Assembly: GCA_030544685.1 (NCBI GenBank)
Contig: CP086683.1
Span: 5,580,001-5,644,000 of the forward strand
Direction of reading: 5' to 3'
Source of the DNA: Pseudomonas sp. B21_DOA
Lineage (GTDB): Bacteria; Pseudomonadota; Gammaproteobacteria; Pseudomonadales; Pseudomonadaceae
Length of the DNA: 64,000 bases
In this document: one piece after another, positions 30,437 to 40,068 of the stretch
Layout of the letters: every line of letters starts with the position of its first letter
Numbering within the stretch: the stretch's first letter is position 1
Made by a program: the position numbers and the translations under genes
The notes under the pieces: generated by a model
What the model saw: only the letters and a program-made list of their open reading frames with translations
The model's database searches: none
What the model was told of the DNA's origin: nothing

Positions 30437-31954
30437 GTGACCACTCTCAATCAGCCTGAAACGCCCAAACCGGCCATTCGCAGCGTGCTGGTCGCCTTGA
30501 TGATGGCGATCTTCCTCGGTGCACTGGACCAGACCATCGTCGCCGTGTCGATGCCGGCGATCTCCGCGCAATTCAAGGATGTCAGCCTGCTGGCCTGGGT
30601 GATTTCCGGTTACATGGTGGCGATGACCGTGGCGGTGCCGATCTACGGCAAGCTCGGCGACCTGTACGGGCGACGCAAACTGATGCTGTTCGGCATGGGC
30701 CTGTTCACCCTCGCCTCGCTGTTCTGCGGGATGGCGCAAAGCATGGAACAACTGGTGCTGGCACGGATCCTTCAGGGCATCGGCGCCGGCGGCATGATCT
30801 CGGTGAGCCAGGCGATCATCGGCGACATCGTCCCGCCACGTGAACGCGGGCGCTATCAGGGTTACTTCAGCAGCATGTACGCGGTGGCCAGCGTCGCCGG
30901 CCCGGTGCTTGGCGGCTACATGACCGAATACCTGTCGTGGCGCTGGGTGTTTCTGATCAACCTGCCGCTGGGGCTTGGCGCCTGGTGGGTGGCACGGCGC
31001 AACCTGCGCGGCTTGCCGATTCCGCAGCGCAAACCGGTGATCGATTACCTTGGCACGGTGCTGATGATCATCGGCCTCACGGCGTTGCTGCTCGGCATCA
31101 CTGAAGTCGGCCAGGGCCATTCATGGCGCAGCAGGGAAGTGCTCGCCCTGTTCGCCTGCGCCGTGGTGGTATTGGCGCTGTTTGTCTGGCACGAGCGCCG
31201 GGCACGCGAGCCATTGTTGCCGATGCACCTGTTCGCCAACCGCAATGCCCTGCTGTGCTGGTGCACGATTTTCTTCACCAGTTTCCAGGCCATCTCGCTG
31301 ATCGTGTTGATGCCGCTGCGCTTCCAAAGCGTCACCGGCGCGGGCGCCGACAGCGCCGCGTTGCACTTGCTGCCTCTGGCCATGGGCTTGCCGATCGGCG
31401 CCTATTTCGCCGGCCGTCGCACCTCGATCACCGGACGCTACAAACCGCAGATTCTCACCGGCGCGATTCTGATGCCGATTTCGATTCTCGGCATGGCCTT
31501 CAGTCCACCACAAGCGACGCTGCTCAGCGGTTTGTTCATGTTGCTCAGCGGCATCGCTGGCGGCATGCAGTTCCCGACCTCGCTGGTCGGCACGCAAAAC
31601 TCGGTGGAACAACGCGACATCGGCGTCGCCACCAGCACCACGAATCTGTTCCGCTCACTGGGCGGCGCGGTGGGCGTGGCGTTGATGTCGGCGCTGTTGC
31701 TGGCGTTGTTGCACGATTCCAGTTTCGCCCACTTGGCGAGCAACTCGCTGATCAGCGAGGGGCATTCGGGCAACGTCCTGCTCGATGGCCTGAACGCAGC
31801 CCCCGGAGAAGCGCAGAACGCCTTGCGCGCGGAGCTGCTGGTGACCTTCCGCCATTTGCTCTGGGTCAGCACGGCAGTGTCGTTGCTCGGGCTGGCAGCG
31901 GCGATTGCCATGCCGAACAACCTGCTGCGCGGACGGGAGCACGGCGCGAAATGA
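30437..31954 (+). CDS. MFS drug:H+ antiporter-2 family (EmrB-like) exporter
   Basis: 505 aa with about 14 membrane segments. LDQTIVAVSMPAI at the start of helix 1, GKLGDLYGRRKLML in loop 2-3, RILQGIGAGGMISVSQAII and the antiporter motif GPVLGGYMTEYLSWRWVFLI are the DHA2 signatures. It starts with GTG at 30437 preceded by CAGG. It lies 77 bases after pobA on the same strand and could be co-transcribed, which would make aromatic acids or their products candidate substrates, but drug-export relatives have broad specificity. No membrane-fusion partner is adjacent. Confidence 0.8.
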   Translation: MTTLNQPETPKPAIRSVLVALMMAIFLGALDQTIVAVSMPAISAQFKDVSLLAWVISGYMVAMTVAVPIYGKLGDLYGRRKLMLFGMGLFTLASLFCGMAQSMEQLVLARILQGIGAGGMISVSQAIIGDIVPPRERGRYQGYFSSMYAVASVAGPVLGGYMTEYLSWRWVFLINLPLGLGAWWVARRNLRGLPIPQRKPVIDYLGTVLMIIGLTALLLGITEVGQGHSWRSREVLALFACAVVVLALFVWHERRAREPLLPMHLFANRNALLCWCTIFFTSFQAISLIVLMPLRFQSVTGAGADSAALHLLPLAMGLPIGAYFAGRRTSITGRYKPQILTGAILMPISILGMAFSPPQATLLSGLFMLLSGIAGGMQFPTSLVGTQNSVEQRDIGVATSTTNLFRSLGGAVGVALMSALLLALLHDSSFAHLASNSLISEGHSGNVLLDGLNAAPGEAQNALRAELLVTFRHLLWVSTAVSLLGLAAAIAMPNNLLRGREHGAK

Positions 31955-31966
31955 GCCTTTTGCGCT

Positions 31967-32076
31967 GATCGTTCCCACGCTCTGCGTGGGAATGCCTCAA
32001 CGGACGCTCTGCGTTCTGCCTTGGATGGGACGCAGAGCGTCCCGGGCTGCATTCCCACGCGGAGCGTGGGAACGAT
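31967..32076. repeat. Large palindromic repeat, GATCGTTCCCACGC family
   Basis: GATCGTTCCCACGCTCTGCG at the left mirrors CGCGGAGCGTGGGAACGATC at the right; inside are GGACGCTCTGCGT and ACGCAGAGCGTCC, so the element is a nested double palindrome. It separates two converging genes and may act as a bidirectional terminator. Confidence 0.85.
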
Positions 32077-32086
32077 CGTCGCGCGC

Positions 32087-32935
32087 TCAAGGGCTGTAGT
32101 AACCCACCGCGACGAGGAAATGCCCGACCTTTTTCAGGTACGCATGCTTGTCTTCGATCTTGCCGGTCACCGGGTTTTTCCAGCGGTATTCATATTCGCC
32201 TTCATCCTGCTTGCCGATCAGCGCCAGAATCGGCTCGCCCACCGGTTTGCCTTCCGGGTCCTTGACCTTGCCGAAATCAGTGTTGATCAAGCGCAGGTTG
32301 GTGCCGTGGGCGACATACCGCTGATTGTTCAGATCGACCACAAATACATACAGGTCATCCTGCAGATATCCACCCTTGAGCGAGTTGATCGCTACCAGCG
32401 TGCCCTTCTCGTCCTTGGTCAGATCCGTCGCGGCTTTGTCGAGCAAGGCCTTGGCCTGCTCCGCCGAGGCCCGTGGCAGGTAGTAACCCACGGCAAGAAT
32501 GCGCTGGCCGACACGCTGATAGAACACATGCTTGCGCTCGACCTTGCCGTCGGCCCAGTTCTGCCAGCGGTATTCGGCCTGCTGGATGCCGTTGCCTTCC
32601 GGCACTTTCAGCGCATCCTTGAACGCCTTCTGCAGATCCGGGCCGAGCACTTCGCTGACATCACGGCCGATCAGCGCCGATGACGGCCCGCCACTGGCAA
32701 GCATCACGCCTTTGGTGTCGAGGACAAACACGTAGCGATCCTTGTCGACGAACTCACCCTGGCGGCTGAATGCGGCAAACGCCTTATCGCCATTGTCGTG
32801 GTAATAGGCCAAGGCTTTTTCCAGCAGGGCGATTGCGGCCTGGCTGTCATCCTTGGCGGCGGTGGCGGCGCTGGCCTGGCCGAAGCCGGCCAACAGGATC
32901 AGGCCGAGCCAGGCCACTTTATGCAAAAACCCCAT
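32087..32935 (-). CDS. Periplasmic protein with two Cache domains
   Basis: 282 aa with a signal peptide (LGLILLAGFGQASAATA). Two copies of a single-Cache (sCache_2) sensor domain follow; their ends are nearly repeated (RILAVGYYLP and FLVAVGYYSP), as are the strands YVFVLDTKG and YVFVVDLNN. There is no kinase, receptor or cyclase domain, so it is a free periplasmic ligand binder. Such proteins often serve as co-sensors for a membrane receptor encoded elsewhere. Ligand unknown. The gene stands alone with its own upstream spacer. Confidence 0.78.
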   Translation of the reverse strand: MGFLHKVAWLGLILLAGFGQASAATAAKDDSQAAIALLEKALAYYHDNGDKAFAAFSRQGEFVDKDRYVFVLDTKGVMLASGGPSSALIGRDVSEVLGPDLQKAFKDALKVPEGNGIQQAEYRWQNWADGKVERKHVFYQRVGQRILAVGYYLPRASAEQAKALLDKAATDLTKDEKGTLVAINSLKGGYLQDDLYVFVVDLNNQRYVAHGTNLRLINTDFGKVKDPEGKPVGEPILALIGKQDEGEYEYRWKNPVTGKIEDKHAYLKKVGHFLVAVGYYSP

Positions 32936-33064
32936 AGCGCATCCCTCGTTCTTTTTGGTGTTTCAAGAGCGTAGACGGCTTGTGGTCATGTAGAGATATT
33001 CAGAGCGTTTCTGAACATTGCGCCGTGAGGCTGACAAGCAATGCTCGCCAGCCTCGCTCAGCGC

Positions 33065-33922
33065 TTACGGGCGGGAATTGATTTGTTGTTGCAGGTTCTG
33101 GATCTGCGCCTGCAAGGTATTGAGGTTGCGGGTCATCTGCGCGCGAAACGCATCGAACTCGGCAGTATTGCCGCCACCCTGTGGCGCTGCCGGGCGGTTG
33201 TCCTGCTGACTTTTCAGCACGACGATGTCCTGCTCCAGACGATCGATCGCCGCGCTCGGGTTGCCCTGCTTCTTCAGCGCGGCGATATCGGCGCCGAGGC
33301 TTTTGAACTGGGCGTCGAAGGCTTTCAACTGGGCATCGACCTTGCTGGTATCGGCCGGCGTGCTTTTGATTGTCGCCAGTTCAGCGCTCAGGGCTTTGAC
33401 CTGCGCCTGCAATTGGGTATTGGCATTCTGTTGTTCGGTGGTCTGCGCGGTCATCTGCGCCAGCCGCTTGTCCAGCTCGCTGGCCTGCCCGGCCACGCCT
33501 TGCTGCTGCTTGCTCTGGTCGAGCAGCTTGCCTTCGAGTTGTTTGATCTGCAGCTTCAGTGCTTCGCTGTCGCTGCTGACGTTGCTCTGACTGGCGACAA
33601 CTTTGCCGGAAATATCCTGCAGACGCCCCGCCGCTTCTTCGCTGATCCGCGCGAAGCTTTCCTGGGTAGCGACCAGTTGCTGCTCCATCAACGAAATCTG
33701 CTGGAAGCTCCACCAGGCCAGACCGATGAAGGCGAAAAACAACGCGCCAACCAGTGCCCACAGCGGCCCGGTGCTGGCGGCCTTGACCTTGACCACTGGC
33801 GCCGTGCGCGAATGCACGGAGGTACGAGGGCTGAGCGCGATGTCATCGTCATCGAACGGATCGGCGCGCAGGCTTGGCACGTTGTCGAAATCGTCGTCGT
33901 GGGCATCGTTTCGCATGGACAT
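33065..33922 (-). CDS. Single-pass membrane protein with long coiled coil
   Basis: About 285 aa. An acidic, polar cytoplasmic N-terminus (DDDFDNVPSLRADPFDDDD), one membrane helix (ALVGALFFAFIGLAWWSF), then a heptad-rich coiled coil rich in Gln, Ala and Lys to the end (QIQNLQQQINSRP), predicted to lie in the periplasm. The start MSMRND at 33922 is used; MRND at 33916 is an alternative. I recognise no named family; the shape suggests a structural or envelope-spanning component. Its promoter side faces an epimerase gene on the same strand 117 bases upstream. Confidence 0.65.
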   Translation of the reverse strand: MSMRNDAHDDDFDNVPSLRADPFDDDDIALSPRTSVHSRTAPVVKVKAASTGPLWALVGALFFAFIGLAWWSFQQISLMEQQLVATQESFARISEEAAGRLQDISGKVVASQSNVSSDSEALKLQIKQLEGKLLDQSKQQQGVAGQASELDKRLAQMTAQTTEQQNANTQLQAQVKALSAELATIKSTPADTSKVDAQLKAFDAQFKSLGADIAALKKQGNPSAAIDRLEQDIVVLKSQQDNRPAAPQGGGNTAEFDAFRAQMTRNLNTLQAQIQNLQQQINSRP

Positions 33923-34038
33923 TGAGGCAACCTTTGGCAAACGCGGTGATGGCTAAATGCTGCGAAGTATAACCGCCGCAGCCGCAGGCATTGACCCTCA
34001 ACCCGCAAGGCGGTTCATTGCCGCCCGGCCGAATCGTT

Positions 34039-35029
34039 TCAACGGATGTCCTGAGCTTTCCACCACGCACAGAACTCATCGAGGGCAGCCCACACGCTGA
34101 CTTGCGGATCGTAGTCGAGATAATGCCGGGCGCGGCTGATGTCGAGGGTGAAATTTTTTCATGACCTGCATGCCCAGGCGCGACAGGGTCGGCTCCGGAC
34201 GTCCGGGCCAGAGCATGCACGCGCCCTCGTTAAGCGCCGCGACGCTGTAGGCCAGACCGTACGATCGGTATTTACGCACCTGATCGACGTCCATCCGGCG
34301 CATCACGTAATTGACCACGTCCCACAGCGGCACCGGCGCACCGTTGCTGATGTTGTAGGCCTTGCCCAGCGCCGAACCTTGGGCCAACAAACTGCTGAGC
34401 AAGGCTTCGTTGAGGTTCTGCACGCTGGTGAAATCGACCTTGTTCAAGCCATTGCCGATGATCGCCAGACGCCCCTTGCGCTGCATCTTCAACAGGCGCG
34501 GGAAGATGCTCATGTCGCCGGCACCGGTGACGAAGCGCGGGCGCAGGGCGATGGTTTCGAGACCGAATTCCTGGGCGCCGAAAACTTTCTGTTCGGCCAG
34601 ATATTTGGTCGCGGCGTAGGGATGCTTGAAGCGTTTGGGCACTTGCTCTTCGGTCAGACCGAGATGGTCGCGGCCATCGAAATAGATCGACGGCGACGAC
34701 AGATGCACCAGCCGCCGCACCCGCTGCTTGAGGCACGCTTCGACGACGTTCTCGGTGACTTCGACGTTGCCCTGATGAAAGTCCTGATAACGCCCCCACA
34801 CGCCGACCGCACCAGCACAATGCACCACCGCTTCGACGTCACGGCACAGATCGCGCACCAGATCGGCGTCGGTCAGATCGCCCGGCACAAACTCGGCACC
34901 GCGGCGCACCAGATGCTCGACACTCTCGGCCCGGCGACCGTTGACCCGCACTTCAAGGCCCTGCTCCAGAGCGAAACGCGCAAAGCGCCCGCCAATAAAG
35001 CCGCTGGCGCCGGTAACCAAAATCTTCAT
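34039..35029 (-). CDS. NAD(P)-dependent epimerase/3-beta-HSD-like dehydrogenase, frameshifted
   Basis: Extended SDR of about 329 aa. VTGASGFIGGRFARFALEQG is the N-terminal nucleotide motif, VHLSSPSIYF and HPYAATKYLAEQ supply the active-site Ser and Tyr-x-x-x-Lys. The frame is broken near the C-terminus at the T run 34154-34159 (+ strand), here by one base too many: with five instead of six the protein reads MKNFTLDISRARHYLDYDPQ and ends QDIR at 34039. The ATG at 35029 has GGAG upstream. Substrate unknown; relatives act on sugar nucleotides or on steroid-like and hopanoid substrates. Confidence 0.78.
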
Positions 35030-35043
35030 CAAAAACTCCACGA

Positions 35044-35132
35044 ATACAGCTGCAAGCTACAGGCCATCAGCTGCAAGTAAAAACGGTGCGCAAACGCTCT
35101 GCTTGCCGCTTGCAGCTTGACGCTCGCAGCTG
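35044..35132. repeat. AAGCTGCAAGC-type inverted repeat
   Basis: ACAGCTGCAAGCTACAGGCC on the left and CTTGCCGCTTGCAGCTTGAC on the right, reaching into the argP end. Third member of the family seen at 281-374 and 27655-27738. Confidence 0.6.
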
Positions 35133-35135
35133 CCT

Positions 35136-36023
35136 CTAAGCCACTAGCCATTGCTTTGAGGAGCGCAGCAGTTGTTCGGTCAGTAGATTGAGCAACTGGC
35201 CGCCATTGCGCCAATGATGCCAGTACAGCGGCACGTCGATCGGTTTATCTGGCAGCAATTCGCGCAGCTCGCCGCGTTGCAACTGCTCGCGCACCTGCAG
35301 TTCCGGCACCAGGCCCCAGCCGAGGCCGGCTTCGGTCAGGCGAATGAAGCCTTCAGAAGACGGACATAAGTGATGTTCAAACGCGCCGTCGACGCCCAAC
35401 AGCGCCAGGTAGCGATGCTGGAGGAAATCGTCCGGGCCGAACACCAGCGCCGGGGTGCGCGGCAACTGTTCGGCGCGCACGCCATCGGGAAAATGCCGAG
35501 CGATGAATGCGGGGCTGGCCAAGGCGCGATAGCGCATGGCGCCGAGCATTACGCTGCGTGCGCCAGCCACCGGGCGCTCGCTGGCGCACAGGCACGCGGC
35601 CACTTCACCGGCACGCATGCGCTTGAGGCCGACGGTCTGGTCTTCGACGATCAGGTCGAGCAACAAATGCTGCTCGGCGCAGAAATCGCCGACGGCCTCG
35701 GCCCACCACGTGGCGAGGCTATCGGCGTTAAGGGCGATGCGCAGGCGATCAGGCAGGCCTTCTTCGTCCAGCGCTGGCACCGCCGACTGCAAGTCGCGCT
35801 CGAGCAAACGCACCTGCTGCACATGGTTGAGCAAACGTCGGCCGATTTCCGTCGGCGCTGGCGGTGTCTCACGCACCAGCACGGGTTGGCCGATCCGCGC
35901 CTCGAGCAATTTGATGCGTTGGGAGATCGCCGACTGCGACAGACCAAGGATCTGTGCAGCGCGATCAAATCCGGCCTGTTCGACCACAGCAGCCAGCGCG
36001 GAAAGCAATTTATAGTCGAACAT
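35136..36023 (-). CDS. argP: LysR-family regulator ArgP (IciA)
   Basis: 295 aa regulator of amino-acid export and metabolism that responds to arginine and lysine. The N-terminus MFDYKLLSALAAVVEQAGFD with LSQSAISQRIKLLEARIGQP, and FGPDDFLQHRYL in the effector domain, are ArgP-like. It is divergent from a LysE/ArgO-type exporter with 96 bases between, the typical argP-argO arrangement, so it most probably activates that gene. Frame intact. Confidence 0.85.
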   Translation of the reverse strand: MFDYKLLSALAAVVEQAGFDRAAQILGLSQSAISQRIKLLEARIGQPVLVRETPPAPTEIGRRLLNHVQQVRLLERDLQSAVPALDEEGLPDRLRIALNADSLATWWAEAVGDFCAEQHLLLDLIVEDQTVGLKRMRAGEVAACLCASERPVAGARSVMLGAMRYRALASPAFIARHFPDGVRAEQLPRTPALVFGPDDFLQHRYLALLGVDGAFEHHLCPSSEGFIRLTEAGLGWGLVPELQVREQLQRGELRELLPDKPIDVPLYWHHWRNGGQLLNLLTEQLLRSSKQWLVA

Positions 36024-36119
36024 CAGTTTTCCTAATGGGCGATCAGCACTATTGGTTTTTCTTATACAGCGTCACACCGGAGAATAGCCAGCAAGCACTC
36101 TCTTTCAAGGACATCTCCC

Positions 36120-36722
36120 ATGTGGCAAAGCTATGTAAACGGCCTGCTGGTGGCGTTCGGCCTGATCATGGCGATCGGCACGCAGAACGCTTTTGTATTG
36201 GCCCAGAGCCTGCGCCGTGAACACCATTTGCCGGTGGCGGCATTGTGCGTGGTGTGTGACGCGATTCTGGTCGCGGCAGGAGTGTTCGGCCTGGCGACGA
36301 TTCTGGCGCAGAACCCGACCCTGTTGGCGATCGCCCGTTGGGGCGGCGCGACGTTTCTGATCTGGTACGGCAGCCAGGCGCTGCGCCGGGCCTGTTCGAA
36401 GCAGAGCCTTGAGCAAGGCGAGAACCAGACCGTGCGCTCGCTGCGCGCAGTGATGCTCAGCGCTCTGGCGGTGACCTTGCTCAACCCCCACGTTTATCTC
36501 GATACGGTACTGCTGATCGGCTCGCTGGGCGCGCAGCAATCAGTGCCAGGCGCTTACGTGGTCGGCGCGGCGAGTGCCTCGCTGCTGTGGTTTTTCACCC
36601 TGGCCCTCGGCGCCGCATGGCTGGCGCCGTGGCTGGCCCGCCCGAGTACCTGGCGCATTCTCGATCTGGTCGTAGCGTTGATGATGTTTGCGGTCGCCGC
36701 ACAACTGATCATCGCCGGGTGA
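36120..36722 (+). CDS. LysE/ArgO-family amino-acid exporter
   Basis: 200 aa with six membrane segments. GLIMAIGTQNAFVLAQSLRR in helix 1, DAILVAAGVFGL in helix 2 and LLNPHVYLDTVLLIGSLG in helix 4 are typical of the ArgO subgroup (exporters of arginine or lysine and toxic analogues). It is divergent from argP, its likely regulator. The ATG at 36120 follows CAAGGAC. ArgO is the probable name; LysE is the alternative. Confidence 0.85.
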   Translation: MWQSYVNGLLVAFGLIMAIGTQNAFVLAQSLRREHHLPVAALCVVCDAILVAAGVFGLATILAQNPTLLAIARWGGATFLIWYGSQALRRACSKQSLEQGENQTVRSLRAVMLSALAVTLLNPHVYLDTVLLIGSLGAQQSVPGAYVVGAASASLLWFFTLALGAAWLAPWLARPSTWRILDLVVALMMFAVAAQLIIAG

Positions 36723-36898
36723 TTAATTGCCAAAGGCTCTGGAACCTCTATCCCACACAGTTGTTGCGTGGTTAAGGCGCGACCCCGGTGCTATGATCCG
36801 AACCCTGCGCCGCAAAGAGTAAAAACTCGCCGGTGCATTTCCGGCCGCCCGTGATCGGCCTTGCGCTCACCGCAACAGACCTGATTAGGAGAATCATC

Positions 36899-37495
36899 AT
36901 GGCTTTCGAATTGCCGCCGCTGCCTTACGCACACGATGCCCTGCAGCCGCACATCTCCAAGGAAACCCTGGAGTTCCACCACGACAAGCACCACAACACC
37001 TACGTCGTGAACCTGAACAACCTGGTGCCAGGCACCGAGTTTGAAGGCAAGACCCTGGAAGAAATCGTCAAGACTTCTTCGGGCGGCATCTTCAACAACG
37101 CCGCTCAGGTCTGGAACCACACCTTCTACTGGAACTGCCTGGCGCCAAACGCCGGCGGTCAGCCAACCGGCGCACTGGCAGATGCCATCAACGCCGCGTT
37201 CGGTTCGTTCGACAAATTCAAGGAAGAATTCAGCAAAACCTCGATCGGCACCTTCGGTTCCGGCTGGGGCTGGCTGGTGAAAAAGGCTGACGGTTCCCTG
37301 GCCCTGGCCAGCACCATCGGCGCCGGCAACCCGCTGACCAGCGGCGACACCCCGCTGCTGACCTGCGACGTCTGGGAACACGCTTACTACATCGACTACC
37401 GCAACCTGCGTCCGAAGTACGTTGAAGCGTTCTGGAACCTGGTCAACTGGAAGTTCGTGGCCGAGCAGTTCGAAGGCAAGACCTTCACTGCTTAA
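36899..37495 (+). CDS. sodB: Iron superoxide dismutase
   Basis: 198 aa cytoplasmic enzyme converting superoxide to peroxide and oxygen. Metal ligands are visible as H27 in [13 protein letters not shown], the His in QVWNHTFYW, and Asp/His in [14 protein letters not shown]. The FAQ-type Gly/Gln pattern (GSGWGWLV) and lack of a signal peptide indicate the iron form. ATG at 36899 is preceded by TAGGAG. It ends at a strong terminator. Confidence 0.95.
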   Translation: MAFELPPLPYAHDALQPHISKETLEFHHDKHHNTYVVNLNNLVPGTEFEGKTLEEIVKTSSGGIFNNAAQVWNHTFYWNCLAPNAGGQPTGALADAINAAFGSFDKFKEEFSKTSIGTFGSGWGWLVKKADGSLALASTIGAGNPLTSGDTPLLTCDVWEHAYYIDYRNLRPKYVEAFWNLVNWKFVAEQFEGKTFTA

Positions 37496-37512
37496 GCTGC
37501 ACGTCAGTCAAG

Positions 37513-37537
37513 AAACCCGGCTTCGGCCGGGTTTTTT
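37513..37537 (+). terminator. Rho-independent terminator of sodB
   Basis: AAACCCGGC-TTCG-GCCGGGTTTTTT, a tetraloop stem with a T tail 17 bases after the stop. The remaining spacer to the TTG start at 37823 shows no gene and should hold the promoter of the next one. Confidence 0.92.
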
Positions 37538-37822
37538 ATGCCCGGCGCATGGCGTTTGTCGCACGGCAAAAGCAGCTTCGCGCCGTTTGCCGCCGGCCTG
37601 CAGCCGACTACCATCAGAGACAGGAAAAAATCTTTGACCCGGTGCTCAAGTTGCGGGCGACTGCAACCGACACAGTAATTCAGAGCTATTACTCAAATGA
37701 CCACATGGCGGCCAGGATACCGGCGAATTTTCCCGTGCCTGATTGTCCCTTTGACGGCCAACCCGGGATTGCCAATACTCATGGCAACTTGACGCTATCC
37801 GCACGGAACAAGGAATACCTCT

Positions 37823-39873
37823 TTGAAGCTGGAACTCAAGAACAGCTTGTCGGTGAAGTTGCTCCGGGTCGTGCTCCTGTCGGCATTGATCGTAGGCGTA
37901 GTCTTGAGCTGCGCGCAGATTGTCTTCGATGCCTACAAGACCCGTCAGGCGGTTGCCGGCGATGCCGAGCGCATCCTCGACATGTTCCGCGATCCGTCGA
38001 CCCAGGCTGTCTACAGTCTGGATCGGGAAATGGGCATGCAGGTGATCGAAGGGCTGTTCCAGGACGACGCCGTGCGCCAGGCCTCCATTGGCCACCCCAA
38101 CGAAGCGATGCTGGCGCAGAAATCCCGCGAGTTGCAGCACTCCAACAGCCGTTGGCTGACCGATCTGATTCTCGGTCAGGAACGCACCTTCACCACGCAA
38201 CTGGTCGGTCGCGGGCCCTACAGCGAATACTACGGCGACCTGAGCATCACCCTCGACACCGCCACTTATGGCGAAGGTTTCATCGTCAGCTCGGTGATCA
38301 TTTTCATCTCCGGCGTGCTGCGCGCGCTGGCGTTGGGGCTGGTGCTGTACCTGGTCTATCACTGGTTGCTGACCAAGCCGCTGTCGCGAATCATCGAGCA
38401 CCTCACCGAGATCAATCCGGATCGTCCCAGCGAGCACAAGATCCCGCAGATCAAGGGCCACGAAAAAACGAACTGGGCCTGTGGATCAACACCGCCAACC
38501 AGTTGCTCGAGTCCATCGAACGCAATACCCATCTGCGCCACGAAGCGGAAAACAGCCTGCTGCGCATGGCGCAGTACGACTTCCTCACCGGGCTGCCGAA
38601 CCGCCAGCAATTGCAGCAGCAACTGGACAAGATTCTTGTCGATGCCGGCAAGTTGCAGCGCCGCGTCGCCGTGTTGTGCGTCGGCCTGGATGATTTCAAA
38701 GGCATCAACGAACAATTCAGCTACCAGACCGGCGATCAACTGCTGCTGGCCCTGGCCGATCGTTTACGTGCCCACAGCGGCCGCCTCGGCGCCCTCGCCC
38801 GCCTCGGCGGCGACCAGTTCGCGCTGGTGCAGGCCGACATTGAACAGCCTTACGAAGCCGCGGAACTGGCGCAGAGCATACTTGATGATCTGGAGGCGCC
38901 CTTCGCCCTCGACGATCAGGAAATCCGCCTGCGCGCGACCATCGGCATTACCCTGTTTCCGGAGGACGGCGACAGTACCGAGAAGCTGTTGCAGAAAGCC
39001 GAGCAGACCATGACCCTGGCCAAGACCCGCTCGCGCAATCGCTATCAGTTCTATATCGCCAGCGTCGACAGCGAGATGCGCCGTCGTCGCGAGCTGGAAA
39101 AAGACCTGCGTGACGCGCTGATCCGCGACCAGTTCTACCTGGTCTACCAGCCGCAGATCAGCTATCGCGACCACCGCGTGGTCGGCGTCGAAGCGCTGAT
39201 CCGCTGGCAGCATCCTGAGCATGGACTGGTGCCGCCGGACCTGTTCATCCCGCTAGCCGAACAGAACGGCACGATCATCGCCATCGGCGAGTGGGTGCTC
39301 GATCAGGCCTGCAAGCAACTGCGCGAGTGGCACGATCAGGGTTTCGTCGATCTGCGCATGGCGGTCAATCTGTCTACCGTGCAACTGCACCACGCCGAGC
39401 TGCCACGGGTGGTCAACAACCTGCTGCAGATGTACCGTCTGCCGCCGCGCAGTCTGGAACTGGAAGTCACCGAAACCGGCCTGATGGAAGACATCACCAC
39501 CGCCGCCCAGCATCTGCTCAGCCTGCGCCGCTCCGGTGCGCTGATTGCGATCGACGACTTCGGCACCGGCTATTCATCCCTCAGTTATTTGAAAAGCCTG
39601 CCGCTGGACAAGATCAAGATCGACAAGAGCTTCGTTCAGGACCTGCTCGATGACGACGACGACGCGACCATCGTTCGCGCGATCATTCAACTGGGCAAAA
39701 GCCTGGGCATGCAGGTGATTGCCGAGGGCGTGGAAACCGCCGAGCAGGAAACCTACATCATTTCCGAGGGTTGCCACGAAGGTCAGGGCTACCACTACAG
39801 CAAACCGCTGCCGGCGCGGGAGCTGGGGATTTACCTCAAGCAGGCGCAGCGCAGTAATGCGGCGATTATTTAA
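37823..39873 (+). CDS. bifA: c-di-GMP phosphodiesterase BifA, frameshifted
   Basis: About 683 aa membrane protein that degrades the second messenger c-di-GMP. Order: helix 1 (VVLLSALIVGVVLSCAQIVF), a periplasmic loop, helix 2 near 150-175 (SGVLRALALGLVLYLVYHWL), a HAMP-like stretch, a GGDEF domain with the site changed to GGDQF (around residue 330), then an EAL domain with VEALIRWQHPEHG, NLSTVQLHHAELP and DDFGTGYSSLSYL. The degenerate GGDQF plus intact EAL, and the position next to sodB, match BifA. One A is missing in the run 38463-38468; with it the text reads GHEKNELGLWINTANQ. Start is TTG at 37823 behind AAGGAA. Confidence 0.87.
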
Positions 39874-39874
39874 A

Positions 39875-39943
39875 GATCAAAAGATCGCAGCCTCGTTGCA
39901 CTCGTCAGCTCCTACCGTGAAACGAGGCTGCGATCTTTTGATC
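39875..39943. repeat. AGATCGCAGCC-type REP hairpin, likely terminator
   Basis: GATCAAAAGATCGCAGCCTC pairs with GAGGCTGCGATCTTTTGATC, a perfect stem of over 20 bases, directly after the bifA stop. The family also occurs at 19489 and 24970. Confidence 0.8.
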
Positions 39944-39984
39944 GTGATGCGCAAATAAGAAATATTTCCAGCCACGCCTTTACA

Positions 39985-40009
39985 CATAATGCGAAAGATT
40001 TGCATTATG
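39985..40009. promoter_or_regulatory. Fur-box-like dyad upstream of the imelysin operon
   Basis: CATAATGC and GCATTATG are perfect mirror halves nine bases apart. The stretch 39991-40009 matches 12 of 19 positions of the Fur consensus. It sits 60 bases before the first gene of a metal-uptake-like operon, so repression by iron-loaded Fur is plausible but not shown. Confidence 0.5.
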
Positions 40010-40068
40010 TCGCAGTTTTGCGCGCCCCCGGCGCCAGTCCACTCAACTACCGAAGCAGGATGTTCGCC

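Noticed and set aside
31967..32076. Mobile element or transposon end at the large palindrome
   Set aside because: No transposase or target duplication; it fits a dispersed palindrome family.
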